Shown here piece by piece: positions 1 to 8,616 of a stretch of 64,000 nt of DNA (position 1 is its first letter; each line of letters opens with the position of its first letter). The position numbers and the translations under genes are program-made. The notes beneath the pieces are model-generated. The model had not been told where the DNA came from. It searched no databases and was given only the letters and a program-made list of their open reading frames with translations. Source of the DNA: Xanthobacteraceae bacterium. GTDB taxonomy: Bacteria > Pseudomonadota > Alphaproteobacteria > Rhizobiales > Xanthobacteraceae. The stretch is from NCBI GenBank assembly GCA_031291445.1, contig JARLJA010000102.1, forward strand, positions 49,832-113,831, read 5' to 3'.

Positions 1-181
1 TCACGTGCTGACCATCACCTACGACAAGCTGCTCGAGATCTACTTCCAGAACCCGCAGTTCGGCTATTACTTCCTGGTTCTGACCAGTCAGCGCCTCCTG
101 GAAAACATCGGACGGCTCGAAGCCGCCGTGGCGCAGAACAAGGCCGCCGGGGAGACTCCCGCGGAGGGCGTCTCGCAGTGA
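1..181 (+). CDS. C-terminal tail of a probable cyclic nucleotide-binding domain protein (5' end outside window)
   Basis: An open frame enters from the left edge (first full codon at base 2) and ends at TGA 179-181, giving 59 visible residues. They include a helix-rich stretch with FQNPQFGYYFLVLTSQRLL and a polar Ala/Glu-rich tail. From memory, this resembles the C-terminal helix that follows the cNMP-binding beta-roll in small rhizobial cyclic-nucleotide-binding proteins. No binding-pocket motif is in view, so the call rests on the tail only. It is convergent with the downstream GTPase gene, with 67 bases between the stops. It could equally be the tail of another Crp-like or transporter-associated sensor domain. 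Confidence 0.4.
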   Translation, partial: HVLTITYDKLLEIYFQNPQFGYYFLVLTSQRLLENIGRLEAAVAQNKAAGETPAEGVSQ

Positions 182-248
182 GCATGGTTTCCGGGGAGCG
201 ATGGTGCGGACCGATTGGCCGGCGCGGCGGGAACGAAGATGACCGCCC

Positions 249-1610
249 TCACGTCACGGCGAGGCTTCGTCGCAGCCGCGCGATCGCGCCGGGCAGACCG
301 CGCACCGTGATGATACGCCCGGTGGCGTCGTAGTTCTCGGACAGCACGCGGGCGTTCTCGTAGACGTCGCTGAGCAGCCCCTGCCTGGCGTACGGCACCA
401 CCAGCTGCTCCTCCACCATCGCCGCCTCGAAAAACGCGATGATGGTCTCGCGCAGCGCCGCGACGTCCTCGGGCGACCTGGAGGACAGCAGGATGGCGTC
501 GGGGTGTCGCTCGCGCAGCGCGTCGCGGTCCGCATCGCTCACGCGATCGATCTTGTTGAGCAGCAGGCGCGAGGGCACGGCATCCGCGCCGATCTCGCGC
601 AGCACGCCGCGGCTGACCTCGAGCTGGGATTCATAGGTCGGGTCGGAGGCGTCGACCACGAACAGCAGCAGTGACGCTTCCAGCGCCTCGGCCAGCGTCG
701 AGCGGAACGAGGCGACCAGATCATGCGGCAGCTTCTTGATGAAGCCGACGGTGTCCGAGACGAGGATGCGGGGACGGGTCGGCGGCTGCAGCGCCCGCAC
801 CGTGGTGTCGAGCGTCGCGAACAGCTTGTCGGCGACCAGCACCTCGCTGCCGGTCAGCGCGCGCATCAGCGACGACTTTCCGGCGTTGGTGTATCCGACC
901 AGCGCAACCCGGAGCTGGTCGCGGCGGGCGGACCGGCGTTCGTCGCTGTCGCGCTGGATGTCCTCCAGCTGCTGCTTCAGCTCCGCGAGGCGGTCGCGGA
1001 TCTTGCGGCGATCGAGCTCGAGATCGGATTCACCGGCGCCGGCGCCCATCCGCCGCTCGCCGCCCGCCGACGATTCCCGCAGCCGCGGCGCCACATACTT
1101 CAGACGCGCCATCTCGACCTGCAGCTTGGCCTCGCGGCTGTGGGCGTGACGGTGGAAGATCTCGACGATCACCCCGGTCCGGTCCAGCACCTGCGCGCCG
1201 GTGGCGCGCTCGAGGTTGCGGGCCTGGCTCGGCGAGATGTCGTGATCGACGATCACGAATTCCGGCCGCGGCTCCTCGTCCGATTGAGGCTCGGCCCGTG
1301 AGGGGCCCGGCCGCTTGGTGTCGGTGTCGTCGAAGCGCTCGCGGGCCTTCGATTTCCGCGGCTTCGCCATCGATCCGACGACGCCGGTCCCGCCGGTCAT
1401 GGCCGCGAGTTCCTCCAGCCGTCCCTTGCCGAGCACCGTCCCGCCGTCGAGGTCATCGCGCTTCTGCGACAGCGTGCCGGCCACGTCGTAGCCCAGCGTC
1501 GTCACCAGGCGGCCGAGTTCCGCGAGGCTCGCCGCATGGGCGACGTCATCGACGTCGGGGAGCTGGACGCCAACGAGAATGGCGCGTGGAACGGGCGGCC
1601 TGGTTTCCAT
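249..1610 (-). CDS. hflX: HflX-type ribosome-associated GTPase (probable paralogue)
   Basis: A 453-residue GTPase. The N-terminal HflX domain contains GTVLGKGRLEEL near residues 57-68 and the PSQARNLE...DRTGVIVEIFHRHAHSREAKLQVE block near 127-166. A coiled linker (about 199-235) is followed by the G domain: G1 GYTNAGKSS near 239-247, G3 DTVGF near 286-290 and G4 NKID near 352-355. HflX binds the 50S subunit and splits or rescues stalled ribosomes in a GTP-dependent way. An unusual charged, low-complexity insertion (about residues 73-115, rich in K/R/D/E/P) interrupts the N-terminal domain. In alphaproteobacteria hflX usually follows hfq, but no hfq reading frame lies in the 215 bases upstream, so this may be a second, stand-alone copy. 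The start ATG has only a weak ribosome site. The family call is firm; the orthology is uncertain. Confidence 0.85.
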   Translation of the reverse strand: METRPPVPRAILVGVQLPDVDDVAHAASLAELGRLVTTLGYDVAGTLSQKRDDLDGGTVLGKGRLEELAAMTGGTGVVGSMAKPRKSKARERFDDTDTKRPGPSRAEPQSDEEPRPEFVIVDHDISPSQARNLERATGAQVLDRTGVIVEIFHRHAHSREAKLQVEMARLKYVAPRLRESSAGGERRMGAGAGESDLELDRRKIRDRLAELKQQLEDIQRDSDERRSARRDQLRVALVGYTNAGKSSLMRALTGSEVLVADKLFATLDTTVRALQPPTRPRILVSDTVGFIKKLPHDLVASFRSTLAEALEASLLLFVVDASDPTYESQLEVSRGVLREIGADAVPSRLLLNKIDRVSDADRDALRERHPDAILLSSRSPEDVAALRETIIAFFEAAMVEEQLVVPYARQGLLSDVYENARVLSENYDATGRIITVRGLPGAIARLRRSLAVT

Positions 1611-1825
1611 GATACTCTGCTCGCATGCGGTGCGGCGGGCGCTCAGGCGCGCTTTGCGCGCCGGCTCGACGTCACGTCACTGCGCCGTCACGGCGCGGCC
1701 GCATTCATGCACTGTTCCCGCAGCGATGACAAATGCGCGCCGGTCCGCAAGGAAACAAGGCGGACAACGAGGCCGTGATATAGTCGTTCGATGATGTCCG
1801 ACAGGCCCGAACCGCCCGTCCGGCC

Positions 1826-2116
1826 TCAGTGGCCGGTGCAACTCCTCAGGGTCTGGGTGCGCGCGTCGCGCTCGGCGCCGGTGGCGCCGAACGAGGCGCC
1901 GAGACACCACTGATAGTGAACCGAGAAATCCGGCGACCAGCGGGTACCCTGGAGGACGCCGGCGCAGCCGGGGTTCGACAGCCCGCCGCGTACCTGGTTG
2001 AGGGCCGCCTGGGCGTATTGCTTGCAGAATTTCGGGTCGGCCGCACCGGCGACGGTCGCGCTCGCGGCGAGATATGCGGACGACGCGAGCACCGCGAGCA
2101 AAAATCCCCTGGTCAT
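1826..2116 (-). CDS. small secreted cysteine-containing hypothetical protein
   Basis: A 96-residue protein. The start at ATG 2116 is chosen because a G-rich ribosome site (GGGGGG) lies about 6 bases upstream and because residues 1-26 form a clean Sec signal peptide (MTRGFLLAVLASSAYLAASA, cleavage near AGA-ADP). The mature part has four cysteines (about positions 31, 51, 71 and 93) and the pattern W-S-P-DF..H..WCL....ER..R...L..C, consistent with a compact disulfide-bonded periplasmic protein. It resembles small secreted orphan families common in Bradyrhizobium, and no function is known to me. The frame is open further upstream, but that extension lies in the spacer and overlaps the LysR gene end, so it was not used. 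The gene sits downstream of and codirectional with the LysR regulator. Confidence 0.65.
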   Translation of the reverse strand: MTRGFLLAVLASSAYLAASATVAGAADPKFCKQYAQAALNQVRGGLSNPGCAGVLQGTRWSPDFSVHYQWCLGASFGATGAERDARTQTLRSCTGH

Positions 2117-2244
2117 TTCAAGCCCCCCAATATCGTTGTTTCCAATCGTTCGACAGTAGCAGCAAACGCGCGTCGAACAAGGTTGCCTCGGCTCCGTCGC
2201 ATGACGCGTCGTTGGCGCGCTGCGAAACGTGCACGACGCCGGCT

Positions 2245-3192
2245 TCAGCGCCGCCTGGCGTCGCCCGGCCTTTGTTCGGTCAGTCCGGCCGAAATCTCGG
2301 CGACCAGGCCGCGCAGCCATTGATTGGCCGGATCCTTGGTGAAGCGCTGGCTCCAGTGCTGGGCGACCGGGATGCGGGGCGGCTGAACCGGAGGTTCGTG
2401 CAGCTTGACGCCCGGGTAGCGCGCAAACGAGATCGCAGCGGAATACGGCACCGTCGCGATCAGATCGGAATGGGCCACGATCATCGGCACCGCCAGCATG
2501 TGCGGGACCGAGACCAGCACGCGGCGCGTCAGCCGCTTTTCCCGGAGGAAGCGTTCGAAGCGCTCCTCGGTGCGTTCCTCCGATGCCACCACGACATGGG
2601 ATTCGGACAGGAAGGCGTCGAGCTTGATCTGTCTGGTCCGCAGCCGCGGATGTTTCGCCGCGGCGAGGCAGAGAAAGCCGCGCTCGAACAGCGGGCTCTG
2701 CGCGAGGCCCGCGCCCGCCAGATCCGGAAAATATCCGACCGCGAGGTCCACGCTGCCGTCCTCCAGGGCTGCGGCGAGGCGCCGGGGAGCCATCGAGACG
2801 GTCGCGACGTCGCAGCCGGGCGATTCGGTCCGCAACCGCTGGATCAACTTCGGCAGGAACACCATCTCGCCGACGTCGGACATGCAGAACGTGAAGACGC
2901 GCCGCACGGTCTTCGGCGTAAACGGCGTCGCGGCGCCGAGTTCGGTGCGCAGCAGCGTCATCGCCCGCCGCGCGCTGGCGGCGATCTCGCTGGCCCGCGG
3001 GGTGGGCCGCATGCCGCGCGAGGTGCGGACGAAGAGGTCGTCCTTGAAGGCGATGCGCAGGCGGCCCAGCGTGTGGCTGATCGCGGGCTGGCTGAGGCCG
3101 AGCGCCTCGCTGGCGGCGGTGAGGCTGCCGAGACGGTGGATCGCCTCCAGCGTCATCAGCAGACGGAGGTCGAGGCGGGCAGCGTCGGTCAT
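2245..3192 (-). CDS. LysR-family transcriptional regulator
   Basis: A 315-residue LysR-type regulator. The N-terminal winged helix-turn-helix is clear (LTAASEALGLSQPAISHTL about residues 24-42, then FVRTSRGMRPTPRA). It is followed by a substrate-binding-like effector domain beginning near FTFCMSDVGEMVFLP. LysR proteins usually activate a divergent target when an aromatic or organic-acid effector binds. Here the gene is divergent from an FAD hydroxylase and an MFS aromatic-acid importer, with 123 bases between the starts, so control of those two genes is the natural inference. The DNA-binding domain looks closest to the NodD/LinR/PcpR-like branch by eye. A TTTC-N7-GAAT half-palindrome in the spacer is a candidate binding box. 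Confidence 0.88.
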   Translation of the reverse strand: MTDAARLDLRLLMTLEAIHRLGSLTAASEALGLSQPAISHTLGRLRIAFKDDLFVRTSRGMRPTPRASEIAASARRAMTLLRTELGAATPFTPKTVRRVFTFCMSDVGEMVFLPKLIQRLRTESPGCDVATVSMAPRRLAAALEDGSVDLAVGYFPDLAGAGLAQSPLFERGFLCLAAAKHPRLRTRQIKLDAFLSESHVVVASEERTEERFERFLREKRLTRRVLVSVPHMLAVPMIVAHSDLIATVPYSAAISFARYPGVKLHEPPVQPPRIPVAQHWSQRFTKDPANQWLRGLVAEISAGLTEQRPGDARRR

Positions 3193-3238
3193 GCGCCGGA
3201 TCCTGTTATCAATGCGGTCGATATCATCTATTATGCAT

Positions 3239-3253
3239 TTTCATTTTACGAAT
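3239..3253. promoter_or_regulatory. candidate LysR-type binding box between divergent genes
   Basis: An AT-rich TTTC-N7-GAAT element lies in the divergent LysR/hydroxylase spacer and fits the T-N11-A pattern of LysR boxes. One arm differs by one base from a perfect ATTC-N7-GAAT. The assignment is by position and shape only. Confidence 0.35.
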
Positions 3254-3315
3254 AAAGCATCCTGCGCCAAAACCAGCGGCCACATCTTCCCACGTTGGAA
3301 CGAGAGAGCGCGACC

Positions 3316-4533
3316 ATGACCGCCCAGGAACTTCCGATCGTCATCGTCGGCGCCGGCATCGGCGGCCTCACCGCGGCGCTGGCCATGGCGCAGCGCGGCA
3401 TCCGCGTCACCGTGCTCGAGCAGGCGCGGGAGCTGCGCGAGGTCGGCGCCGGCCTCCAGATCAGCCCGAACGGCACCCGCGTGCTGTGGTCGCTGGGTCT
3501 GGAGCGGGCGCTGCGGGCCGTGGCCGTCGAGCCGCAGGCCAAGGAAATCCGGCTCTGGAGCAGCGGCGAGACCTGGCCGCTGTTCGATCTGGGCGCCAGC
3601 GCGGTTGCGGATTACGGTTTCCCCTACCTCATGTTCCACCGCGGCGACCTGCAGATGGCGCTCGCTGCCGCGGTGCGCGAAGCCGGCCTGCACATCCTGC
3701 GGCTGGGTGCCGAGGTGGTCGACGTCGTCGACGGCGACGGCTGCGCCGAAGTGCTGCTCGCATCCGGCGAGCGCGTGAGCGCCCGCGCCGTGGTGGGGGC
3801 GGACGGCGTCCATTCGCGCGTGCGCGCCAGGCTGTTCGGCGTCGCCAAGCCGGTCTTCACGGGCTGCATCGCCTGGCGCGGCACCGTCCCGGCCGAACGG
3901 CTGCCGGCCCACATGCGCCGGCCCGTCGGGGTGAATTGGGTCGGACCGGGGCGTCACGTCGTGACCTATCCCCTGCGCCGAGGCGAACTGGTCAATTTCG
4001 TCGGCGTGGTCGAGCGCGAGGGCTGGGAGACCGAATCCTGGACCGAGCGCGGTAGCCACGACGACTGCGCGGCGGACTTCGCCGGCTGGCATGCCGACGT
4101 CCACGCCCTGATCGACAACATCGACGAGCACTATCGCTGGGCGCTGATGAGCCGCGCGCCGATCACACGGTGGTCGGCGGGGCGCATCGTCCTGCTGGGC
4201 GACGCCGCGCACCCGACCCTGCCGTTCATGGCGCAGGGCGCGGTGATGGCGATCGAGGACGCCATCGTGCTGGCGCGGGCGTTCCACCGGTTCGGCAGCG
4301 ATCATGCGGCGGCGATCGGCGTCTACGAGACGGCACGGGTCGAGCGCGCCAATCGTTGCGTCAGTCTCGCCGCCCGCAACCGCGACATCTTCCACAGCGA
4401 CCGGCTGCTCGATCGCGAGGACGCCCGTCGCTACGTCGCCACCCAATGGAGCGAGGACAAGGTGCGCGAGCGCTATCACTGGCTGTTCAGCTACGATGCC
4501 GTCGGCGGCGCGCTGGGGCCGCCCGAGACCTGA
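3316..4533 (+). CDS. FAD-dependent aromatic hydroxylase (salicylate / 6-hydroxynicotinate hydroxylase-like)
   Basis: A 405-residue class A flavoprotein monooxygenase. The Rossmann FAD motif IVIVGAGIGGLTAA is at the N-terminus, the NAD(P)H/FAD 'DG' motif is GADGVHSRVR near residue 155, and the FAD ribityl motif is LLGDAAHPTLPFMAQGA near residue 295. Length and motif order match salicylate 1-hydroxylase and 6-hydroxynicotinate 3-monooxygenase-type enzymes, which hydroxylate (often decarboxylatively) aromatic acids using NAD(P)H and O2. The start ATG 3316 was preferred over an in-frame ATG 21 bases upstream because a GAGAGAG ribosome site precedes it and the Rossmann strand then begins at the usual distance. 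It is followed after 30 bases by an aromatic-acid type MFS importer, suggesting uptake plus first oxidation of one aromatic acid. The substrate cannot be fixed from sequence alone. Confidence 0.85.
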   Translation: MTAQELPIVIVGAGIGGLTAALAMAQRGIRVTVLEQARELREVGAGLQISPNGTRVLWSLGLERALRAVAVEPQAKEIRLWSSGETWPLFDLGASAVADYGFPYLMFHRGDLQMALAAAVREAGLHILRLGAEVVDVVDGDGCAEVLLASGERVSARAVVGADGVHSRVRARLFGVAKPVFTGCIAWRGTVPAERLPAHMRRPVGVNWVGPGRHVVTYPLRRGELVNFVGVVEREGWETESWTERGSHDDCAADFAGWHADVHALIDNIDEHYRWALMSRAPITRWSAGRIVLLGDAAHPTLPFMAQGAVMAIEDAIVLARAFHRFGSDHAAAIGVYETARVERANRCVSLAARNRDIFHSDRLLDREDARRYVATQWSEDKVRERYHWLFSYDAVGGALGPPET

Positions 4534-4563
4534 GAGATCCGCGCGTCACAACAAGAAAACCAA

Positions 4564-5901
4564 ATGGGAGGATCGGGATTGAAGAAGGACCTGCGAGCCC
4601 TGATCGAGGCCGCCGGCGTCGGGCGCTTCCAGGTGATCCTGCTGCTGCTGGCCGGATCGCTGGTGTTCATGGACGGATTCGACACCCAGGCCATCGGTTA
4701 TGTCGCGCCGGCGCTGGTGTCGGACTGGGGCATTCCGCGCGCGGCGCTGGGGCCGATCTTCAGCGCGGGCCTCGCCGGACTGATGCTCGGCGCCTTCATC
4801 CTGGGGCCGGTTGCCGACCGGTCCGGCCGCAAGCTCACCCTGTGTCTCAGCGCGCTGGCCTTCGGGCTGTTCTCGCTGGCCTGCGCGGCGGCGTCGTCGG
4901 TCGAGCAACTCATGCTGTTTCGCCTGCTGGGCGGCATCGGGCTCGGCGGCGCCATGCCTGCGGGCATCGCGCTGGTCACGGAGTTTTCGCCGCTGCGCGC
5001 GCGCGGCCGCATCGTCACGGCACTGGTTTGTTGCTTTTCCATCGGCGCCGCCGTCGGCGGCTTTCTGACCGCGGGCATCCTGCCCCACGTCGGTTGGCGC
5101 GGCGTATTCGTGGTCGGCGGCGCGGTGCCTCTGCTGCTGGTTCCCGTGGTCTACGCCGCGATGCCGGAATCGCTGCATTTCCTGGCGCTGCGCGATCCGC
5201 GCCATCCCGCCATCGCGCCGATCCTGCGGCGGCTCAATCCGCGCATGGCGTTCGACCCACAGACCGAGCTCAGTGTCGGTCACGACGAGGCCCATGGCGA
5301 CTGGTCGCCGCTGGCGCTGTTCGCGGAAGGCCGTGCCGGCGTCACCGCGCTGCTGTGGGTCGGGTTCTTCATGAACCTGGTGGTGCTGTATTTTCTGGCG
5401 AGTTATCTGCCGACCGTGCTCAGCGCCAATGGCGTGGCGGTGGGCGACGCGGTGCGCGCCACCGCGTTCTACCAGGTCGGCGGTCTTGCCGGCGCCCTGA
5501 CCATGGGCTGGCTGATGGACCGGTTGCGGGCGCCGCCGCTGCTCGGCCTCGCGCTCGCGCTGGCCATCGCTTTCATCCTGCTCATTCACTTCGCCGGCGC
5601 CGATCTCGTGCTGGTGGCGCTGGGCGCGTTCGGCGCCGGCTTCTGCGTGGTGGGCGGCCAGATCGGCGCCAACGCCTATGTCGGCCTGATCTATCCGACC
5701 GCCATCCGTTCGACCGGGGTGGCCTGGGCGCTCGGGATCGGGCGGTTCGGCTCGGTGCTGGGACCGCTGGCGGTGACGGCGCTGCTCGCCGCCGGATGGT
5801 CGATGTCGGATGTGCTGCTCGCGGTCTGCGCGCCGGCCGCCGCCGCCGGCCTCGCGCTGTATGCCTCCGGCCGGGTCGGCGCGGCCGGCACGCCGGTCTG
5901 A
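4564..5901 (+). CDS. MFS transporter, aromatic acid:H+ symporter (AAHS) type
   Basis: About 440-445 residues with twelve hydrophobic segments. The AAHS-like N-terminal helix reads FMDGFDTQAIGYVAPAL and includes the Asp residues that mark this branch. The MFS loop 2-3 motif GPVADRSGRKL is clear. Members import protonated aromatic acids such as 4-hydroxybenzoate, gentisate or 3-hydroxybenzoate across the inner membrane. There are two candidate starts: ATG 4564, or TTG 4579, which has a strong GGGAGGA ribosome site 5-6 bases before it. The TTG start looks better supported and would give 440 residues. Co-directional with and 30 bases after the FAD hydroxylase, so probably one operon under the divergent LysR protein. 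Confidence 0.85.
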   Translation: MGGSGLKKDLRALIEAAGVGRFQVILLLLAGSLVFMDGFDTQAIGYVAPALVSDWGIPRAALGPIFSAGLAGLMLGAFILGPVADRSGRKLTLCLSALAFGLFSLACAAASSVEQLMLFRLLGGIGLGGAMPAGIALVTEFSPLRARGRIVTALVCCFSIGAAVGGFLTAGILPHVGWRGVFVVGGAVPLLLVPVVYAAMPESLHFLALRDPRHPAIAPILRRLNPRMAFDPQTELSVGHDEAHGDWSPLALFAEGRAGVTALLWVGFFMNLVVLYFLASYLPTVLSANGVAVGDAVRATAFYQVGGLAGALTMGWLMDRLRAPPLLGLALALAIAFILLIHFAGADLVLVALGAFGAGFCVVGGQIGANAYVGLIYPTAIRSTGVAWALGIGRFGSVLGPLAVTALLAAGWSMSDVLLAVCAPAAAAGLALYASGRVGAAGTPV

Positions 5902-5907
5902 CCAGGG

Positions 5908-6591
5908 CTAGTCCCGCCTGGTCAGGTAGCACGCCAGCATCTGCCGCGCGTCGGCCGTGCGCTTGGCGCGCCAGTCGGGGTCCGCGAGGTCGCGGTCGAA
6001 CATGTTGGACAGCGTGTAGACGTTGGCGAGATGAAACTGGCTGAGCGCGGCGATCATGACGTAGAGCCGCAGCGGGTCGATGTCGGCGGCGAGCCGCCCT
6101 TCGGCGACGCCGCGCGTCAGCAGGCGCTCCGTCATCGCCAGCACCGGCGAGGTCATTTCGTGAATGCGCGACGACTTCTTCAGGTGGCGCGCCTTCATCA
6201 GGTTTTCGGCCCGCAGCAGGCTGACCAGATGGCCGTTGCGCTCGAAATGGCCGTTCATGAAGTCGAACAGGCGCAGCAGGCCTTCCAGCGGATCGAGATG
6301 TTCGACGTCGAGCGCGAGTTCCTCGGCACGCAGCGCCCCGAGCGCGCTTTCGAGGGTGGCGACATAGAGCGCCGACTTGCTGCCGAACTGTTCATAGAGC
6401 ATGCGCGGGTTGGTGCCCGCCTTCTTGACGATGCGGCTGATGCGTCCGCCGGCGAGGCCGTGGGTGGCGAATTCCGCGCTCGCCGCGCGCAGGATCTCCT
6501 GGCGGTTCTGTTCCGCGGAGCGGCGCGGCCGCCGCCGCGGCGTTGCGCGCTCGGCCCTGGCAGGGTCCGGTATGGTCTCCCGCAGCGTCAT
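5908..6591 (-). CDS. TetR-family transcriptional regulator
   Basis: A 227-residue TetR repressor. A basic N-terminal arm (about residues 14-25, RATPRRRPRRSAEQ) leads into the HTH (EILRAASAEFATHGLAGG...MLYEQFGSKSALY, about 32-75). The C-terminal ligand domain ends with an NVYTLSNMFDRDLADPDW-type stretch seen in TetR_C_29-like proteins. Start ATG 6591 overlaps the amidase stop in an ATGA arrangement, which indicates translational coupling as the last gene of the isochorismatase-hydrolase/amidase/tetR operon. It probably autoregulates that operon and may also act on the divergent nucleoside-type ABC importer. Its stop is 6 bases from the convergent MFS stop. The effector is unknown. Confidence 0.85.
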   Translation of the reverse strand: MTLRETIPDPARAERATPRRRPRRSAEQNRQEILRAASAEFATHGLAGGRISRIVKKAGTNPRMLYEQFGSKSALYVATLESALGALRAEELALDVEHLDPLEGLLRLFDFMNGHFERNGHLVSLLRAENLMKARHLKKSSRIHEMTSPVLAMTERLLTRGVAEGRLAADIDPLRLYVMIAALSQFHLANVYTLSNMFDRDLADPDWRAKRTADARQMLACYLTRRD

Positions 6592-7799
6592 ATCGGTTCT
6601 TCGGTGAGGGCGAGGGCTGCCCAACGGCTCGAGACGTCGAGCAGCGCGCGATCGCAGCCCGCCGCGGCCACGATGGACAGGCCGACGGGACATCCGTCGA
6701 CGCGGCCGGCGGGAACGGTGATCTGCGGCAGGCCGGCATGGCCGGCGATCGAGGTCAGCGTCAGCGCCCGGCGGTAGAAGTCGGAAATCTCCAACCCCGC
6801 GGCATCTTTCCGCAACGCGATGCACGGCGCGGTCGGCAGCACCAGGCCGACGCCGTCGCCGAGCAGCGCGGCGACGCGCGAGCGCAGCGTTGCGCGAACG
6901 GGTGTCCAGCGGGCGACGTCGTTCGCCGTGATCGCCGCGGCGTCGGCGAAGCGCGGCGCGATGGCATCGCCAAATCGCGGACGGACCGCCGTGATCCACG
7001 GGCCGAGTTCACGCCAGATCTCGGCGCCCTGCAGCACCCGGTAGCATTCGCGCCAGTCGTCGTCCGTGCCGTCGAACAGCGTGACCTCGTCGTCGATCGC
7101 AAGCCCCTCGCACCGGCTCCGAAGGGCAGCGGCCACGGCGGGATCGGCCAGCGCGAAGGCGTCGCGCACCAGCCGCAGCCGCCGGATCGGCGCGGGCGGA
7201 GCATTCGGCAGCAGCACGTCGCCGACCGCGGCGAGCGTTGCGATGTCGCGGGCGAACCAGCCCACGGTGTCGTAGGATGGGGCGAACGGCGTGACGCCGG
7301 CCAGCGACACCGCACCATGGGTCGGCCTGAAGCCGAAGATCCCGACGAAGCTCGCGGGCACGCGCACCGATCCGCCGGTGTCGGTGCCGAGCGCGAAGTC
7401 CACGAGCCCCGCCGCGACCGCGGACGCAGAGCCGCTGGAGGAGCCGCCGGGAATGCGGTCGGGGCAGGCTGGATTGCGCGGCGTGCCATCATGCGCGTTG
7501 ACGCCCTCGAGGCTGAAGGCGAGTTCGTCGGTGATGGTCTTGCCGGTCAGGGTCGCTCCGGCGCCGAGCAGCGCATCGACCACCGGCGCCGACACCCGCG
7601 GGCAGTCGTGGCTCGCCAGCCAGTCGGGGTTGCCGCCGCCGGTGGGCGCGCCGGCGACGTCGATCAGGTCCTTGACCGCGAAGCTCAGTCCGTTCAGGGG
7701 GCCCGCACCGGATGGCCTGCGCGTCAGCCGTGCCCCGGGCACGAAGGCACCTGCGGCATCGGCCGCGGCCACCTCAGGAATCGATGCCGGCCCGCTCAA
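6588..7799 (-). CDS. amidase (amidase-signature family)
   Basis: A 403-residue amidase-signature enzyme. The Ser-cisSer-Lys triad is visible as Lys43 in FAVKDLID, the PGGSSSGSAS loop near residues 117-126, and the nucleophile Ser144 in GTDTGGSVRVPAS. These enzymes hydrolyse carboxamides or ureides to acid plus ammonia. The only good start is a TTG at 7799, 7 bases after the upstream stop, with no strong ribosome site, so expression probably depends on coupling to the upstream hydrolase gene. The length is on the short side (family 400-500). Operon partners are an isochorismatase-like cysteine hydrolase and a TetR regulator, suggesting stepwise release of amide nitrogen. The substrate is not identifiable from sequence. 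Confidence 0.85.
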   Translation of the reverse strand: MSGPASIPEVAAADAAGAFVPGARLTRRPSGAGPLNGLSFAVKDLIDVAGAPTGGGNPDWLASHDCPRVSAPVVDALLGAGATLTGKTITDELAFSLEGVNAHDGTPRNPACPDRIPGGSSSGSASAVAAGLVDFALGTDTGGSVRVPASFVGIFGFRPTHGAVSLAGVTPFAPSYDTVGWFARDIATLAAVGDVLLPNAPPAPIRRLRLVRDAFALADPAVAAALRSRCEGLAIDDEVTLFDGTDDDWRECYRVLQGAEIWRELGPWITAVRPRFGDAIAPRFADAAAITANDVARWTPVRATLRSRVAALLGDGVGLVLPTAPCIALRKDAAGLEISDFYRRALTLTSIAGHAGLPQITVPAGRVDGCPVGLSIVAAAGCDRALLDVSSRWAALALTEEPI

Positions 7800-7806
7800 C
7801 GGCGCG

Positions 7807-8616
7807 TCATCCCGCGGCCCGCGCGTCGAGGGCGCCGATCACCGCGGCGGAGTCGGTGACGAAGCCGAAGCACTTTTTGACGTTCCAGACGGTCGCCTCG
7901 GTGCAGAACTCCGGCGAGGTGGTGGCGCAGCAGTCTTCCACCAGGATGCAGCCGTAGCCGAGGAAATTGGCGTCGGTCAGGGAGTGCAGCACACACTGGT
8001 CGGTGTTGACGCCGGTGAACAGGATCGAGCGCACGCCGAGATTCCGCAGGATGCTGTCGAGCGGGGTGTCCCAGAAGCCGCTGATGCGGTGCTTGTCGAC
8101 CTTGATGTCCTGCGGCGCCTGCGGCAGTTCGTCCACCACCGCGGCGGCCCAGGAATCCTTCTCCAGCACGCGCGCGCCGCTGCCCGGCAGCGGATCGCCG
8201 AGGCCCACCCCGACGCCGGTGGGCTTGTAGAGGTGGATCTGGTTCGGCGGCATGTTGGCGAGGTCGGGGCGGTTGCCCCAGTTCACCCAGATCACCGGCA
8301 CGCCGGCCTGGCGCAGCGCCGGCAGCAGCTTCTGCAGCGGCGCGATCGGCTTGCGGTCCGGCCGGAAGTCGGCGCCGATGTGGTCGACCCATCCACCCGG
8401 GGCGCAGAAGTCGTTCTGCATGTCGATGACGATGATGGCGGTGCGCAACAGATCGACGGTGACGTTCTGCGGCGCGCAGGCGATGGTCACGGGAACCGGC
8501 GTCGGCGCCGGCATCGCCATGTTGACCTCGCGCGCGGTGGCCCACCACGCGAACTGGCGTCCGAGGCCGAGCCGACCGCCGGCCACGCTTTCCGCCCGTT
8601 GTTCGTTCGCCGACAT
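7807..8616 (-). CDS. isochorismatase-family cysteine hydrolase (ureidoacrylate amidohydrolase/RutB-like fold)
   Basis: A 269-residue cysteine hydrolase. The Asp-Lys-Cys triad of the isochorismatase-like fold is visible: Asp in IVIDMQNDFCAPGG, Lys in VDKHRISGFWDTPL and the nucleophilic Cys in GVNTDQCVLHSL. Relatives hydrolyse N-carbamoyl or amide bonds (RutB on ureidoacrylate, N-carbamoylsarcosine amidohydrolase, nicotinamidase). Start ATG 8616 is fixed by a strong GAGGAGGC ribosome site just upstream; the frame is open for 13 more codons but without such a site. First gene of the operon with the amidase and tetR. It lies 370 bases from the divergent BMP-type importer, consistent with use of an imported nitrogen compound. 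RutB identity is not claimed because the other Rut genes are absent. Confidence 0.85.
   Translation of the reverse strand: MSANEQRAESVAGGRLGLGRQFAWWATAREVNMAMPAPTPVPVTIACAPQNVTVDLLRTAIIVIDMQNDFCAPGGWVDHIGADFRPDRKPIAPLQKLLPALRQAGVPVIWVNWGNRPDLANMPPNQIHLYKPTGVGVGLGDPLPGSGARVLEKDSWAAAVVDELPQAPQDIKVDKHRISGFWDTPLDSILRNLGVRSILFTGVNTDQCVLHSLTDANFLGYGCILVEDCCATTSPEFCTEATVWNVKKCFGFVTDSAAVIGALDARAAG

Noticed and set aside
7807..8616. Assignment as RutB of the pyrimidine Rut pathway
   Set aside because: Only the fold and catalytic residues agree; no RutA, C, D, E or F gene is nearby.
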